Positions 50,156 through 59,606 are shown, counted from the stretch's first letter. The stretch is 64,000 nucleotides of DNA from Bacteroidales bacterium (GCA_017429685.1 JAFROL010000009.1:40697-104696), one strand, 5' to 3'. Program-made: numbers and translations. The notes: generated from the letters alone by a model not told the origin.

Positions 50156-50824
50156 ATGGAAAGTAAGAGCAAGGATAAATCATTTTATTCTTTTCATTTG
50201 AGTAAGAACAAAAAGGAAGGTCAGACACGATGTCTAAGAAGTGAGTCTGGTACGTTCTATGTAGATGACGAAGGCATTGTGCTGCGTTTTGAACCATCTG
50301 AAGATAATCCAATCACAGAAGAGAAAGTGGATGAACCTCAGGCTTATGATGGATTTATTGTCAAGAAATCGATTAAGCATCTTATAGTTCCCGAAGGAGT
50401 GAAAGGTTTTGTATCTGACTTTATGCGTGGAATAAGAGTGTTGGAACGATTCTCCCTGCCTGACGGACTACTGAATATTGGGAATAATACCCTTGGAGTT
50501 GTAGCCAAGGATGCACATTGTGTGTTCGCAGAATGCATTCTACCAACAGTTGTAGTACCAGAAAGTGTAAAAGAGCTTGGCTTATTCGCTTTTGGACATA
50601 CGCGTATCGAGTGTCTGCAAATACCTGCATCGTTGCATTCTCCGTACGGCAGACAGTTCAAGGATTCAACAATTGGTATACTGAGACTTCCGAAAGAGTG
50701 GAAAGAATGTGTGTCATTAGACAAAAATGGGCGTTTACACCTTACGGGGGTGTGGTTCAGCGATGACAAATACGGTTATCTTAGATGGTCAAGCACATAT
50801 GTAGAGAAGTTGGAGTTTTATTGA
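50156..50824 (+). CDS. BspA-like leucine-rich repeat protein
   Basis: A 222-residue protein with several LRR_5/BspA-type units: LIVPEGVKGFVSDFM, RFSLPDGLLNIGNN, TVVVPESVKELGLFAFG and CLQIPASLHSPYG. These repeats generally form a solenoid used in binding; larger members are surface adhesins. There is no signal peptide, so this one may be cytosolic or a fragment of a larger surface type. It has its own promoter, an unusual structured leader and a strong RBS. It lies at the end of the A+T-rich island, before a fragment of the inverted-repeat element. Confidence 0.75.
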   Translation: MESKSKDKSFYSFHLSKNKKEGQTRCLRSESGTFYVDDEGIVLRFEPSEDNPITEEKVDEPQAYDGFIVKKSIKHLIVPEGVKGFVSDFMRGIRVLERFSLPDGLLNIGNNTLGVVAKDAHCVFAECILPTVVVPESVKELGLFAFGHTRIECLQIPASLHSPYGRQFKDSTIGILRLPKEWKECVSLDKNGRLHLTGVWFSDDKYGYLRWSSTYVEKLEFY

Positions 50825-50898
50825 TTAAGCATTGAAATTACAGATTATTTTGAAACGGTATGAGTATATTTAGCTTTTTCACGAAGAAAGAGAAGAAA

Positions 50899-50964
50899 CC
50901 CGACGCGGCGGATGTTCTTTTGTGTGTGTTGTCCCGGATTTGCAAATCAGGAAAGATTTGGGAT
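50899..50964. mobile_element. Fragment of the inverted-repeat element
   Basis: A left end CCCGACGCGGCGGATGTT (50899-50916) is followed by a GTGTGTTGT-like stretch and CGGATTTGCAAATC, as in the full copies. No right end was found before the mazG stop codon at 50965, so it is truncated. Confidence 0.6.
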
Positions 50965-51771
50965 TCAACTGTGTGGCTCGTCCTTTTTTGCCTCGTTCCA
51001 TAGCTGCTGCATCTCGTCGAGACTGAGGTCCTGAACATTGTGGCCGGCGGCGTGGACTGCCTCCTCGACGTGTTTGAAACGCTGGGCGAACTTGCGGTTG
51101 GTGCGCGCCAAGGCATCGTCGGCATTGAGGTTCTCGAAACGGGCCCATTTGACGATGGCGAAGAGCAGGTCGCCCAACTCTTCCTCGGCGTGGCTGTGGG
51201 CACGCTCACCGTCGCTGTGATAGCTGTCGAGAGCCTCGATAAACTCGCCGTATTCCTCATCGACCTTGGCTTTAGCCATAGCACGTGTTGGGAACTCAAA
51301 GCCCAGTCCGGCGGCTTTTTCCTGCAGCCTGACGGCCTTGACAAGCGATGGCAGCGACGCCGGCACACCTTCGAGTGCCGAACGGCGACCTTCCTTCATC
51401 TTGACCTGCTCCCATTGCGGCACCGCGCTCTGACGTGGAGGCTGCACGGCGCCGTCACGGTCGGGCAAAGCGATGTGCGGATGCCGCGAAGTGAGTTTGC
51501 GGCAAATGCCGTCGATGACATCGCTGAGCGTGAAGCGGCCTTCGTCGGCTGCTATTTTGGCATAGAAGACCAGATGCATAAACAGGTCGCCCAGCTCCTT
51601 GCGCATCTCGTCGTAGTCGTGGGCGGTGATGGCCTCGGAAAGTTCGTATACCTCTTCGATGGTCAGGTAGCGCAGGCTGTCGATAGTCTGCACGCTGTCC
51701 CACGGGCACTGTTTCCTCAGCGTATCGAGAATGCTGCTAAGCCACTGCAAAGATATTTGTTCTTCGGTCAT
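50965..51771 (-). CDS. mazG: Nucleoside triphosphate pyrophosphohydrolase
   Basis: MazG hydrolyses (d)NTPs to NMP and pyrophosphate, and in some bacteria modulates the stringent response. The 268-residue protein has two MazG modules: the first with LTIEEVYELSEAI (metal-binding EExxE) near residue 35 and the second with KVDEEYGEFIEALD and EEELGDLLFAIVKWARF. The length fits the two-module form. It follows rel on the same strand with a 27-bp gap, so it is probably cotranscribed with the (p)ppGpp enzyme. Confidence 0.95.
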   Translation of the reverse strand: MTEEQISLQWLSSILDTLRKQCPWDSVQTIDSLRYLTIEEVYELSEAITAHDYDEMRKELGDLFMHLVFYAKIAADEGRFTLSDVIDGICRKLTSRHPHIALPDRDGAVQPPRQSAVPQWEQVKMKEGRRSALEGVPASLPSLVKAVRLQEKAAGLGFEFPTRAMAKAKVDEEYGEFIEALDSYHSDGERAHSHAEEELGDLLFAIVKWARFENLNADDALARTNRKFAQRFKHVEEAVHAAGHNVQDLSLDEMQQLWNEAKKDEPHS

Positions 51772-51798
51772 TTGGTTGTCCTATTTTGTTTCTCCACG

Positions 51799-54072
51799 TC
51801 AAACGCGCTGCACCTGTTCGACGCCGTCGATACCACGTATACTCTTGATCAGCTGGTCGAGACTGCCGAGGTTATGGACATAAAGCATAATGAGTCCGTG
51901 GACGACGCCCTCGGAGGTTTCGAGCGTGATGGCGCGCATATTCAGATCCATATCCTCGCTGATGATGCGTGTGAGTTGCTGCAGCAGGCCTTTGCGGTCG
52001 ATGGCAGTGATGGTGATACCCGTAAGGAAGGCGATTTTCTCGCCGGGGCGCCACCGCACGCGGACAATGCGGTCCTCGTGGGTCGACATCTCGTGGATGG
52101 CCGTGGGGCAGTTGGTGCGATGCACCATAATGCGCTCGTTGCTCACGATGCCCACGACGCGGTCGCCCTGGACAGGCTTGCAGCACGGTGCTGGCTGGGT
52201 CTCGAAGTTGTCATATTTTGTGTCGGCCAGGAATGGCGAGGTGGTGATTGACTTGTGCTGTCCCTGAGCCGAGGGGAGATGGTCGCCGCGCTGGTCGCCG
52301 TCGAACAGCTGCTGGTAGGGCTGCAGGAAGAGCAGTTGCGGCTTGGACCGCGAGAGGTGGAAGCACTGCTTCATAGCCTCCTCGGTGATATTGCCCGTGG
52401 CTATGCGATAGTAGAGGTCGATGTCGCTATCGGAATTGAAAAAGAGCCTCATACGCGCTATGCGTTCCGGAGTGACAGCGATGTTCGATTTGTCGAGGAA
52501 AGCGTGCAGCTTGCGCTCGCCTTCTTCGTAATATTGCTTTTTCTCGTTGCGCAGATAGTCCTTTATGTGCTCTTTGGCACGCGGAGTCTGCACTTCGCCG
52601 AGCCACTCCTCGGCGGGAGAAGCCTTTTTCGAGGTCAGCACCTGCACCTGCTCGCCGCTGTGCAGACGGTAGCCCACCGGCACCACGCGGGCGTTGACCT
52701 TGGCACCGATGCAATGGTCGCCGAGTTCGGAATGGATGGCGTAGGCGAAATCGAGCACCGTGCTGCGCGACGGCAGCTTGATGGTCTCGCCCTTAGGCGT
52801 GAAGATATAGATTTCTTTGGTATAGAGTGTTTCCTTGAACTCCTCGACCAGGTCGAGGGCGTTCTTGTTGGGGTCTTCGAGCGAGGTGCGTATCTGTCCC
52901 AGCCACTGTTCGAGTGGGGTCTGCTGCACCACCTCGTCGGGATGGGCCTCCTTGTAAAGGAAATGCGCGGCCATACCCTTTTCGGCTATGCTGTCCATCC
53001 TCGTGGTGCGTATCTGCACCTCCACCCATCGGCCTATGGGGCTCATCACGGTGGTGTGGAGCGATTCGTAGCCGTTGTTCTTGGGTGTCGTGATCCAGTC
53101 GCGGAAGCGTGTTGGCTGCGGCCTGAAGAGTCCGGTAATCAGGGCGAAGACTTTGAAGCACTCTTCCTTCTCAATTTTGCGCAGTTCGGCTTCCATCATC
53201 TCGTTTCCGCCAGGTATGTCGAGGATGATGCGCATAGCGTAGAGGTCGAAAATCTCGTCGAACTGCACCCCTTTGTTCTGCATCTTTTTCCAGCACGAAT
53301 AGACCGACTTGACGCGGGTTTTGATGGTGTAGTGGAACCCATTCTTGTCGAGCAGGTCGCGGATTGGAGCCGTGAAGCATTCCTTCAGTTTCAGCTCGGT
53401 GCCGACGGACTTTTTGATTTTGCTCTCGATTTCGGCATATTTGTCGGGGTTGGTGTATTGCATCACCAAGTCGTCGAGCTCGGTCTTGATGTTGTAAAGT
53501 CCCAACCTGTGCGCCAACGGGATGTATAGATATTGCGTTTCGGAAGAGATGGCGAGTTTCTTGGTGTCCTTCATCGAGCCGAGCGTCCGCATATTATGCA
53601 GCCGGTCGCAGAGCTTGAGGAAAATGACGTATGCGTCGTCGCACATTGCCAACAGTATCTTGCGGTAGTTTTCGGCCTGCGAGGAGAAATCCTCGTTCTG
53701 CTCGGCAATCATCGAAGCCTTGTCGATCTTGGTTACGCCGTCGACAATACGCGCCACACGGTCACCGAAGATGGCGCGCAGCGTGTCGAGGGTGATGTCG
53801 GTGTCCTCCACCACGTCGTGGAGCAGGGCGCAAATCACGGCTATGGGGCCGAGGCCCACCTCGCTCACGGCAATCTGGGCCACGGCAAGGGGATGGAAAA
53901 TATAGAGTTCGCCACTTTTGCGCCGCGTGTCGGCGTGGGCGTGGTAGGCTATGTTGAAGGCACGGAAAATGTTGTTCTCATCCTCCCTGCCAAGTTGATA
54001 GTTGGCCTTGCAGGAGGCTATCAGCTCGTCATATTTCTGCTTTACAAGTACTTCTTCGGGAATCTCTTCCAT
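51799..54072 (-). CDS. rel: Bifunctional (p)ppGpp synthetase/hydrolase (Rel/SpoT)
   Basis: A 757-residue long RSH enzyme. The N-terminal HD hydrolase has LYIFHPLAVAQIAV and LLHDVVEDTD (metal-binding HD), and CDRLHNMRTLG. The synthetase domain follows (about 240-380; VQFDEIFDLYAMRIILD, NGYESLHTTVMSPIGRWVEVQ). Then a TGS domain (IYIFTPKGETIKLPSRSTV) and a C-terminal ACT domain (MLYVHNLGSLDQLIKSIRGI). The HD residues are intact, so it probably both makes and degrades the alarmone. It leads a pair with mazG. Symbol rel/spoT depends on naming custom. Confidence 0.96.
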   Translation of the reverse strand: MEEIPEEVLVKQKYDELIASCKANYQLGREDENNIFRAFNIAYHAHADTRRKSGELYIFHPLAVAQIAVSEVGLGPIAVICALLHDVVEDTDITLDTLRAIFGDRVARIVDGVTKIDKASMIAEQNEDFSSQAENYRKILLAMCDDAYVIFLKLCDRLHNMRTLGSMKDTKKLAISSETQYLYIPLAHRLGLYNIKTELDDLVMQYTNPDKYAEIESKIKKSVGTELKLKECFTAPIRDLLDKNGFHYTIKTRVKSVYSCWKKMQNKGVQFDEIFDLYAMRIILDIPGGNEMMEAELRKIEKEECFKVFALITGLFRPQPTRFRDWITTPKNNGYESLHTTVMSPIGRWVEVQIRTTRMDSIAEKGMAAHFLYKEAHPDEVVQQTPLEQWLGQIRTSLEDPNKNALDLVEEFKETLYTKEIYIFTPKGETIKLPSRSTVLDFAYAIHSELGDHCIGAKVNARVVPVGYRLHSGEQVQVLTSKKASPAEEWLGEVQTPRAKEHIKDYLRNEKKQYYEEGERKLHAFLDKSNIAVTPERIARMRLFFNSDSDIDLYYRIATGNITEEAMKQCFHLSRSKPQLLFLQPYQQLFDGDQRGDHLPSAQGQHKSITTSPFLADTKYDNFETQPAPCCKPVQGDRVVGIVSNERIMVHRTNCPTAIHEMSTHEDRIVRVRWRPGEKIAFLTGITITAIDRKGLLQQLTRIISEDMDLNMRAITLETSEGVVHGLIMLYVHNLGSLDQLIKSIRGIDGVEQVQRV

Positions 54073-54186
54073 ATAACATTAAAAATAAGAAAGGTAAAAC
54101 GACATTAATCTTCCACCAGGAAAGGAAACAGCAGATGTGCCACCGCCTCCGAATATATAAGTAACCGCAGCGCAAGGCTGCTTTTG

Positions 54187-54771
54187 TCAAATCACAATCA
54201 GAAAGCCCGTCAGTGCCAGCAGGTTTAGGCTCAAGCCCAATGTATAGTAGACCTGCCTGTCGACATAAAGCCGGCTTAGCGAAAGGCTCCACCAGGCAAA
54301 ACGCCCTCCGTTGGCGTCGGAATTGGCTCCGAGACGTATGCCCACCTCGAATCCGACAGGATTGCTCCTCGGCGTTTGAACGCCCGAGGAGTAGGCCAAG
54401 CCGCCAAAGAGCTGCCAGTCGCTACGCACAAGGCCGGCAAGCGGCCTCACTGTAAGGCCGCCTGACAGCATTGTATTGTTCCGGTAAAACACCGCAGAGG
54501 CATATCCGCCCAACACTTTGGGCAGATAGGCAAACGAAGCGCCCATTCCCATCGAGCCCCAGTGCTTGATGCCCACAAGCTCTTCGAGAAAAAAATGGCT
54601 GTATTCGCTGCTACCATTCAGAGACTTGGGCGCAGGACGCACAGCGGTACTGACATTCACATCGTCTCCGTACTGCAAATCGGCACTGCTGGCGACCACC
54701 TCGTCGGGCACTTGAGCCCGCAAGGGAACCAACAGCATAGCAAAGACAATGCAAAGAAGGACACGCCTCAT
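54187..54771 (-). CDS. Small exported protein, probable outer membrane barrel
   Basis: A 194-residue protein with signal peptide [20 protein letters not shown]. The rest has alternating aromatic and Gly-rich strands (WGSMGMGASFAYLPKVLGGYASAVF, YYTLGLSLNLLALTGFLIVI), like a small beta-barrel. I do not recognise the family. Its ATG overlaps the recA stop codon (TAATG), so it is translated from the recA transcript. Confidence 0.65.
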   Translation of the reverse strand: MRRVLLCIVFAMLLVPLRAQVPDEVVASSADLQYGDDVNVSTAVRPAPKSLNGSSEYSHFFLEELVGIKHWGSMGMGASFAYLPKVLGGYASAVFYRNNTMLSGGLTVRPLAGLVRSDWQLFGGLAYSSGVQTPRSNPVGFEVGIRLGANSDANGGRFAWWSLSLSRLYVDRQVYYTLGLSLNLLALTGFLIVI

Positions 54772-55799
54772 TATTCTTCACCTTTCTCCATTAGTGCCTG
54801 ACGGATCTGGGTCTCGAGTTCGTCGCTGAGTTCGGGGTTGTCGCGCAGCAACGACTTGACGCCTTCGCGTCCCTGTGCCAACTTGCTGTCGCCATAGCTG
54901 AACCACGAGCCGCTCTTCTTGATGATGCCGGTATCGACACCGAGGTCGACTATTTCGCCCTGTTTCGATATGCCCTCTCCAAACATCAGGTCGAACTCGC
55001 AGGTGCGGAACGGAGGAGCCACCTTGTTCTTCACAACCTTGACCTTCACACGGTTGCCGATGTTCTGGTCGCCATCCTTGATGGCCTGGATACGACGGAT
55101 GTCGAGGCGCACCGAAGCATAGAATTTCAACGCGTTACCACCTGTGGTCGTCTCGGGGTTGCCAAACATTACGCCAATTTTTTCACGCAGCTGGTTAATG
55201 AAGATGCAGCAGCAGCCGGTCTTGCTGATAGTAGAGGTCATCTTGCGCAAGGCTTGCGACATCAGGCGGGCGTGCAGACCCACCTTCGAGTCGCCCATCT
55301 CGCCGTCGATTTCGGCCTTGGGTGTCAGTGCCGCCACCGAGTCGATGACGATAATGTCGATAGCGCCGGAACGGATCAGGTTGTCAGCGATTTCCAGGGC
55401 CTGCTCACCGTTGTCGGGTTGCGACACCAGCAGGTTGTCGATGTCCACGCCCAATTTGCGGGCATAGACGGGGTCGAAGGCGTGCTCGGCATCGATAAAG
55501 GCAGCAATGCCGCCTTTTTTCTGGCTTTCGGCGATGGCGTGGATGGCCAGCGTGGTCTTACCCGACGATTCGGGACCGTAAATCTCGATGATTCTTCCCT
55601 TCGGGAAACCGCCAATGCCAAGGGCGGTATCAAGGCTTATCGAACCCGTCGATATAGCCTCGTAGGTCTCGTCAGGACGGTCGCCGAGCTTCATAATGGA
55701 GCCCTTACCATAGTTCTTCTCGATTTTGTCAAGCGTACTCTGCAGGATTTTCAGTTTCTCAAGTTTCGACGCATCAGCATCATTCGTTTCTTTTGCCAT
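54771..55799 (-). CDS. recA: Recombinase RecA
   Basis: RecA forms filaments on single-stranded DNA for homologous recombination and SOS induction. The 342-residue protein (from [12 protein letters not shown]) has Walker [16 protein letters not shown], Walker [11 protein letters not shown], and the family segments [13 protein letters not shown] and [21 protein letters not shown] start at 55808 adds three residues; I chose the inner one as it matches the family. An envelope protein gene overlaps its stop codon, and a -7 box is upstream. Confidence 0.98.
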   Translation of the reverse strand: MAKETNDADASKLEKLKILQSTLDKIEKNYGKGSIMKLGDRPDETYEAISTGSISLDTALGIGGFPKGRIIEIYGPESSGKTTLAIHAIAESQKKGGIAAFIDAEHAFDPVYARKLGVDIDNLLVSQPDNGEQALEIADNLIRSGAIDIIVIDSVAALTPKAEIDGEMGDSKVGLHARLMSQALRKMTSTISKTGCCCIFINQLREKIGVMFGNPETTTGGNALKFYASVRLDIRRIQAIKDGDQNIGNRVKVKVVKNKVAPPFRTCEFDLMFGEGISKQGEIVDLGVDTGIIKKSGSWFSYGDSKLAQGREGVKSLLRDNPELSDELETQIRQALMEKGEE

Positions 55800-55856
55800 A
55801 ATTATCAAATGTTTATATATTAATAATGATTTTGTTTTGACAGTTTTTGCTGACTA

Positions 55857-55864
55857 CAAATTTA
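55857..55864 (-). promoter_or_regulatory. -7 box for recA
   Basis: Reads TAAATTTG on the minus strand, about 58 bp upstream of the chosen start. No SOS-box-like palindrome was noticed nearby. Confidence 0.5.
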
Positions 55865-55905
55865 CGATATTTTTTTCAATCCGACTAATAGTGTTGAAAA
55901 AAAAC

Positions 55906-55934
55906 TTGTCATTCAAAAAAAATTAGTAATTTTG
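55906..55934 (+). promoter_or_regulatory. Promoter for the aminotransferase gene
   Basis: TTG at 55906-55908 and TAATTTTG at 55927-55934 are 18 bp apart; the ATG is about 27 bp downstream. Confidence 0.6.
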
Positions 55935-55960
55935 CAAATTCATTCAAACAATCAAAATCT

Positions 55961-57163
55961 ATGGAAATCTTATCAAACCGCATCCTAAATATGGCCGAGT
56001 CGGAGACTCTGGCTATGACCGCAAAAGCTCGTGAACTAAAGGCTCAAGGCAAAGATGTCATCAGCCTTAGCATCGGCGAGCCCGACTTCAACACCCCCGA
56101 GGTTGTAAAGGAAGCCGCCAAGAAAGCCATCGACGACAATTTCACCCATTATCCTCCCGTGCCGGGCTATCCTGACCTGAGAGAGGCCGTCTGCGAGAAG
56201 TTTCGCCGCGACAACGGTTTGGAATTCAAACCCGAGCAGATTGTCGTCAGCACTGGCGCCAAGCAGAGCCTGTACCAGGTGGTGCAGTGCCTGGTGAACC
56301 CCGGCGACGAGGTGATCATCCCCACCCCCTTCTGGGTCAGCTACAAAGAGTTTGTGCGCCTGGCCGAAGGCAAATGCGTCTTTGTGAAGACAAAGCTTGA
56401 GAACGACTTCAAAATGACCCCCGAGCAGCTTGAGGCCGCCATCACGCCAAAGACGAAGCTCATTATGTTCTCGTCGCCCAGCAACCCCACCGGTATGCTC
56501 TACAGCAAGGAAGAGCTCCGCGGCATCGCCGACGTGGTGGCACGCCACGAGAATGTCTTCGTTATGGCCGACGAAATATATGAGCACATCAACTTTGTCG
56601 GCAAACACGAATCAATTGGCCAGTTCCCCGAAATCAAAGACCGCGTCATCACCGTCAACGGTGTTGCCAAAGGCTTTGCAATGACCGGATGGCGCATTGG
56701 ATTCATCGCCGCCCCGACGGTAATCGCCAAAGCCGCCAACAAGCTGCAGGGCCAGGTGACCAGCGCCACTTGCTCGATAGCCCAGAAAGCCACGGTCTGC
56801 GCTATGATGATGGACCCCACCACGAGCGAAGACATCATCAATATGCGCAAAATCTTCCAGCAGCGCCGCGACCTGGTGTACAAACTGCTGTGCGAGATTC
56901 CGGGACTGAAGGTGCGCCTGCCGCAGGGTGCTTTCTATTTCTTCCCCGACGTCAGCGCCTACTACGGCAAGCGTTTCGGCGACAAGGTGATTGAAAACTC
57001 GACCGATATGGCATTCTACCTCCTCAACGAGGCCAATGTGGCTACGGTGATGGGCAGCGCTTTCGGCGACGACACCTGCATTCGTCTCAGCTACGCCACC
57101 AGCGAGGACCTGCTGGTCGAAGCCATCCGCCGCATCAAGGATGCCCTTGCCAAACTCAGCTAA
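55961..57163 (+). CDS. Aspartate aminotransferase-type PLP enzyme
   Basis: The 400-residue protein is a class I/II aminotransferase. It begins MEILSNRILNMAESETLAMTAKARE and has the PLP site with Asn in SPSNPTGMLYSKEEL, Asp/Tyr in VMADEIYEHI, and the Schiff-base Lys in VNGVAKGFAMTGWRIGF. It most likely transfers the amino group between aspartate and 2-oxoglutarate; substrate range cannot be fixed by sequence alone. It has its own promoter and is followed by a hairpin and then a peptide gene. Confidence 0.93.
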   Translation: MEILSNRILNMAESETLAMTAKARELKAQGKDVISLSIGEPDFNTPEVVKEAAKKAIDDNFTHYPPVPGYPDLREAVCEKFRRDNGLEFKPEQIVVSTGAKQSLYQVVQCLVNPGDEVIIPTPFWVSYKEFVRLAEGKCVFVKTKLENDFKMTPEQLEAAITPKTKLIMFSSPSNPTGMLYSKEELRGIADVVARHENVFVMADEIYEHINFVGKHESIGQFPEIKDRVITVNGVAKGFAMTGWRIGFIAAPTVIAKAANKLQGQVTSATCSIAQKATVCAMMMDPTTSEDIINMRKIFQQRRDLVYKLLCEIPGLKVRLPQGAFYFFPDVSAYYGKRFGDKVIENSTDMAFYLLNEANVATVMGSAFGDDTCIRLSYATSEDLLVEAIRRIKDALAKLS

Positions 57164-57175
57164 CAAACTATAAAC

Positions 57176-57209
57176 AAGGGTTCTGCAAAAAATTGTTTGC
57201 AGAACCCTT
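57176..57209 (+). terminator. Hairpin between the aminotransferase and the peptide gene
   Basis: AAGGGTTCTGCAAA pairs perfectly with TTTGCAGAACCCTT around a 6-nt loop. The following CTTCTT is a weak T tract, so it may act as a terminator or partial attenuator. The peptide start codon is 17 bp downstream. Confidence 0.7.
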
Positions 57210-57225
57210 CTTCAATAATAGCCCT

Positions 57226-57399
57226 ATGAAACAAGAATATATTGCACCAGTGCTTACCGTTGTCTCGTTCCGTGTCGAACGTGGGTTCGATGCAAGCGGA
57301 GTCGTCAGCTCGCCCTTCGATTTCGATATGTTTGTCACCGACAACGACCGCGACCTGAATCAAGCTGCCAGCTACCAGGAAAGCCACTGGAACTGGTAA
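57226..57399 (+). CDS. Small peptide, 57 residues, W-rich C-terminus
   Basis: The likely start at 57226 gives MKQEYIAPVLTVVSFRVERG and so on, ending with ...SHWNW. The N-terminus (MK..Y..P.(V/L).VV.F..E.GF) is a pattern I have seen in small Bacteroidales proteins of unknown role; the C-terminal half is variable and acidic with aromatic residues. No Cys, no signal peptide. It has no obvious promoter of its own and lies right after a hairpin, so it may depend on read-through of the aminotransferase transcript. It is convergent with the HdrA-like gene 18 bp further on. An in-frame upstream Met at 57193 is inside the hairpin. Confidence 0.55.
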   Translation: MKQEYIAPVLTVVSFRVERGFDASGVVSSPFDFDMFVTDNDRDLNQAASYQESHWNW

Positions 57400-57417
57400 G
57401 CCCGAACCATCGGCAAC

Positions 57418-58425
57418 CTATTCGTTTTGCATAATGGCAATGGCTGCCGAACGTCCGTCGTTGACGGCATCGTTGATAGACATCGGACGCTTGCAGGCAC
57501 CGCAGATGAACAGGTTCTGCTGATCCGTCAGGCAGTCGCCCAAATGCGGGTCGACCGACTGGGCAAAGCCATAATCGCCACAAATGCCACAGGCTTTGGC
57601 AAGGCAGCGTGTGCCTTCGGAAGCCTCCATACCAACCATAAGGACCAGCAGGTCGGTAGTCATTTTCAAAGGCAGACCCATCAGTGTATCTTCGGCCTTG
57701 ATTTGCACACGGCCGTCGAAAGTGCCCGACGCCTCGGAGATGCGTCCACGCACATAACGCACGCCATACTCCTGCTGCGACTGGCGGTAGAGCTCCTCAA
57801 AATGCTGGCCCCACATTCGCAGGTCCATATAGAAGACATAAGCCTCGACATCCGGCAATTGGCGTTTTATTTCAATTGCCTGCTTGACCGCCGTCACGCA
57901 GCACACTTTAGAGCAATAGTGGTTGCCCGACTTCTCGTCGCGCGAGCCGACGCACTGGAGGAAGACAATGCGTTTCGGCTTTTCGCCTAACGAATTGACA
58001 ATCTGATTGTAGCGAATCATCTTCTCCATTTCCAGCGATGTCACCACACCGCCATAGATACCATAGCCCAGCTCCTCCTTGCGATGTGCGTCGAAGGGAG
58101 TATAGCCTGTGGCCATAACTACATAGTCGCTATAGAATGAAGACCCCTTGCTGTCGACGATTTTCCAACCCTGCCCTTCGCGCTTCATATCCACAATTTC
58201 CGTATCGTTGTGCATTGTGATGTTCTGGTTGAGCAATTTCTTGTTCATCAGTTCCACGATATCGGCAGCGGATGCGAAATTGGGGAACAGGAAAGCCTTG
58301 TCGGCGATGTTCTTGAGAGGGGACGAAGATTTTTCGAAAACGGCAACGGTATAACCTTGCTTGGCAAGAGTTGCCGCAGCCTCGATGCCGGCAGGCCCGG
58401 CGCCTATGATTGATACTGATTTCAT
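57418..58425 (-). CDS. HdrA-like FAD-dependent oxidoreductase (short form)
   Basis: The start MKSVSIIGAGPAGIEAA at 58425 gives 335 residues with the FAD-binding motif. The iron-sulfur motif CVGSRDEKSGNHYCSKVCC is the signature Cys cluster of HdrA proteins. Methanogen HdrA is much longer (over 600 residues) and has extra ferredoxin domains; this is a minimal form. In heterodisulfide reductases HdrA bifurcates or relays electrons between ferredoxin/hydrogenase and HdrBC. It is the last gene of the operon, 119 bp after the HdrB-like gene. A further upstream frame exists but has no family similarity. Confidence 0.85.
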   Translation of the reverse strand: MKSVSIIGAGPAGIEAAATLAKQGYTVAVFEKSSSPLKNIADKAFLFPNFASAADIVELMNKKLLNQNITMHNDTEIVDMKREGQGWKIVDSKGSSFYSDYVVMATGYTPFDAHRKEELGYGIYGGVVTSLEMEKMIRYNQIVNSLGEKPKRIVFLQCVGSRDEKSGNHYCSKVCCVTAVKQAIEIKRQLPDVEAYVFYMDLRMWGQHFEELYRQSQQEYGVRYVRGRISEASGTFDGRVQIKAEDTLMGLPLKMTTDLLVLMVGMEASEGTRCLAKACGICGDYGFAQSVDPHLGDCLTDQQNLFICGACKRPMSINDAVNDGRSAAIAIMQNE

Positions 58426-58544
58426 TGCGTAAGGATTTTGAGGACTGGCATATGATTCTGAGTCTTGGCTTTTACATTCCACTTGCTTGGCAGCGGTCAA
58501 AACATTTGCGTCAGTCTTTTTAATACTAAATTATTGGTTATATA

Positions 58545-59606
58545 TTATTGTTCTACCTTCAGACATTCGGGCTGTGCCGGACGCGGCAGGAGGCGTCCCG
58601 AAACCCCTTTGTATTTCTCGTCGGGATTGTAGGCGATGCCTATCTTGTTGAACAGCGGCTCGCTCTGCACCTGATGGAGCTGGAAACCCAGCTTCCAGGG
58701 GTCGTATCCCAGCAGCAGGCCTGTCAGTTCCTCATAGGTCAGCACGGGTATGCCACAGCCCTGCTTGTCGTAGGTCTTGTGTTCCATCTCGGCAATGGTG
58801 TACTGCCATTTGTCGAGGAACATACTGCATCCCGGACAGTTGGTAAGGATAAAGTCCGGCTCGTAGGGTTCCATCGACTGGAATTTCTTCTTGGTGTTGG
58901 CAATCGAATAGCCGCGGTTTTCCTGCACAAGGTATTGGCGGAAGCCGAAACCGCAGCAGTGGCGCCGTTCGGGATAGTCGATGACCTCGCCGCCCCAAGC
59001 CTCGATCATACCGGCTAGGACGTAAGGGAATTCCGCCTTGCCGATGCCGCGCTCGGGGAAGATCTTGGCATAGTGGCATCCGATGTGCTCGACCACACGC
59101 AACGGCTTGCCGGTAAAGCGGTTCACGAGCTGGTATTTCATCTTGGGCTTTAGGTCGAAGCGGAACTTGTAAATAATATCCGAAGGATGGACAATATTTT
59201 TGGGAATCCTGAACTCTCGTTTGGTTGCCTCCCAGAGGTACTGGCGTGCCTGTTCAAGCAGTTTGGGGTCGTTCTCCCACTTCTCGAGAACCTCCGAAAA
59301 CACGCCAAACGAAGTGACACAGGAGGGCACATAGTTCTCATATCCGCATTCGGTCATCAGCGAGAACAGGCGCGCCACAACAGTCATTGTCGTCTCGAAC
59401 GGCACCACATCGCTGTGATAGCCGATTCCTGTGCAGGTGTGCTGGTGCGGATTGTCGCAAATGTCCTTGCCCAGTTCGTCGCGCAGTATGCGGAGAAATG
59501 CCGCTTCCGACCCTGGAAAGAACGTCTGCCTGATGCAGCTGCGCTCATAGAAATAATGGTCGTCGGCAATTTCCTTTTGATATTCGTTCCAAAAACGCTT
59601 TTCCAT
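58545..59606 (-). CDS. HdrB-like protein with CCG cysteine-rich domains
   Basis: A 353-residue protein. Two halves resemble CCG domains: the first with SCIRQTFFPGSEAAF, TCTGIGYH and PSCVTSFGVF, the second with GCHYAKIFPERG, RHCCGFGFRQYL and LTNCPGCSMFL. In HdrB, such Cys bind non-cubane [4Fe-4S] clusters and reduce disulfides. The first half has TCTG in place of a CC pair, so its cluster site may be altered. It lies 24 bp after the membrane-anchored Hdr-like gene on the same strand. Confidence 0.8.
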   Translation of the reverse strand: MEKRFWNEYQKEIADDHYFYERSCIRQTFFPGSEAAFLRILRDELGKDICDNPHQHTCTGIGYHSDVVPFETTMTVVARLFSLMTECGYENYVPSCVTSFGVFSEVLEKWENDPKLLEQARQYLWEATKREFRIPKNIVHPSDIIYKFRFDLKPKMKYQLVNRFTGKPLRVVEHIGCHYAKIFPERGIGKAEFPYVLAGMIEAWGGEVIDYPERRHCCGFGFRQYLVQENRGYSIANTKKKFQSMEPYEPDFILTNCPGCSMFLDKWQYTIAEMEHKTYDKQGCGIPVLTYEELTGLLLGYDPWKLGFQLHQVQSEPLFNKIGIAYNPDEKYKGVSGRLLPRPAQPECLKVEQ

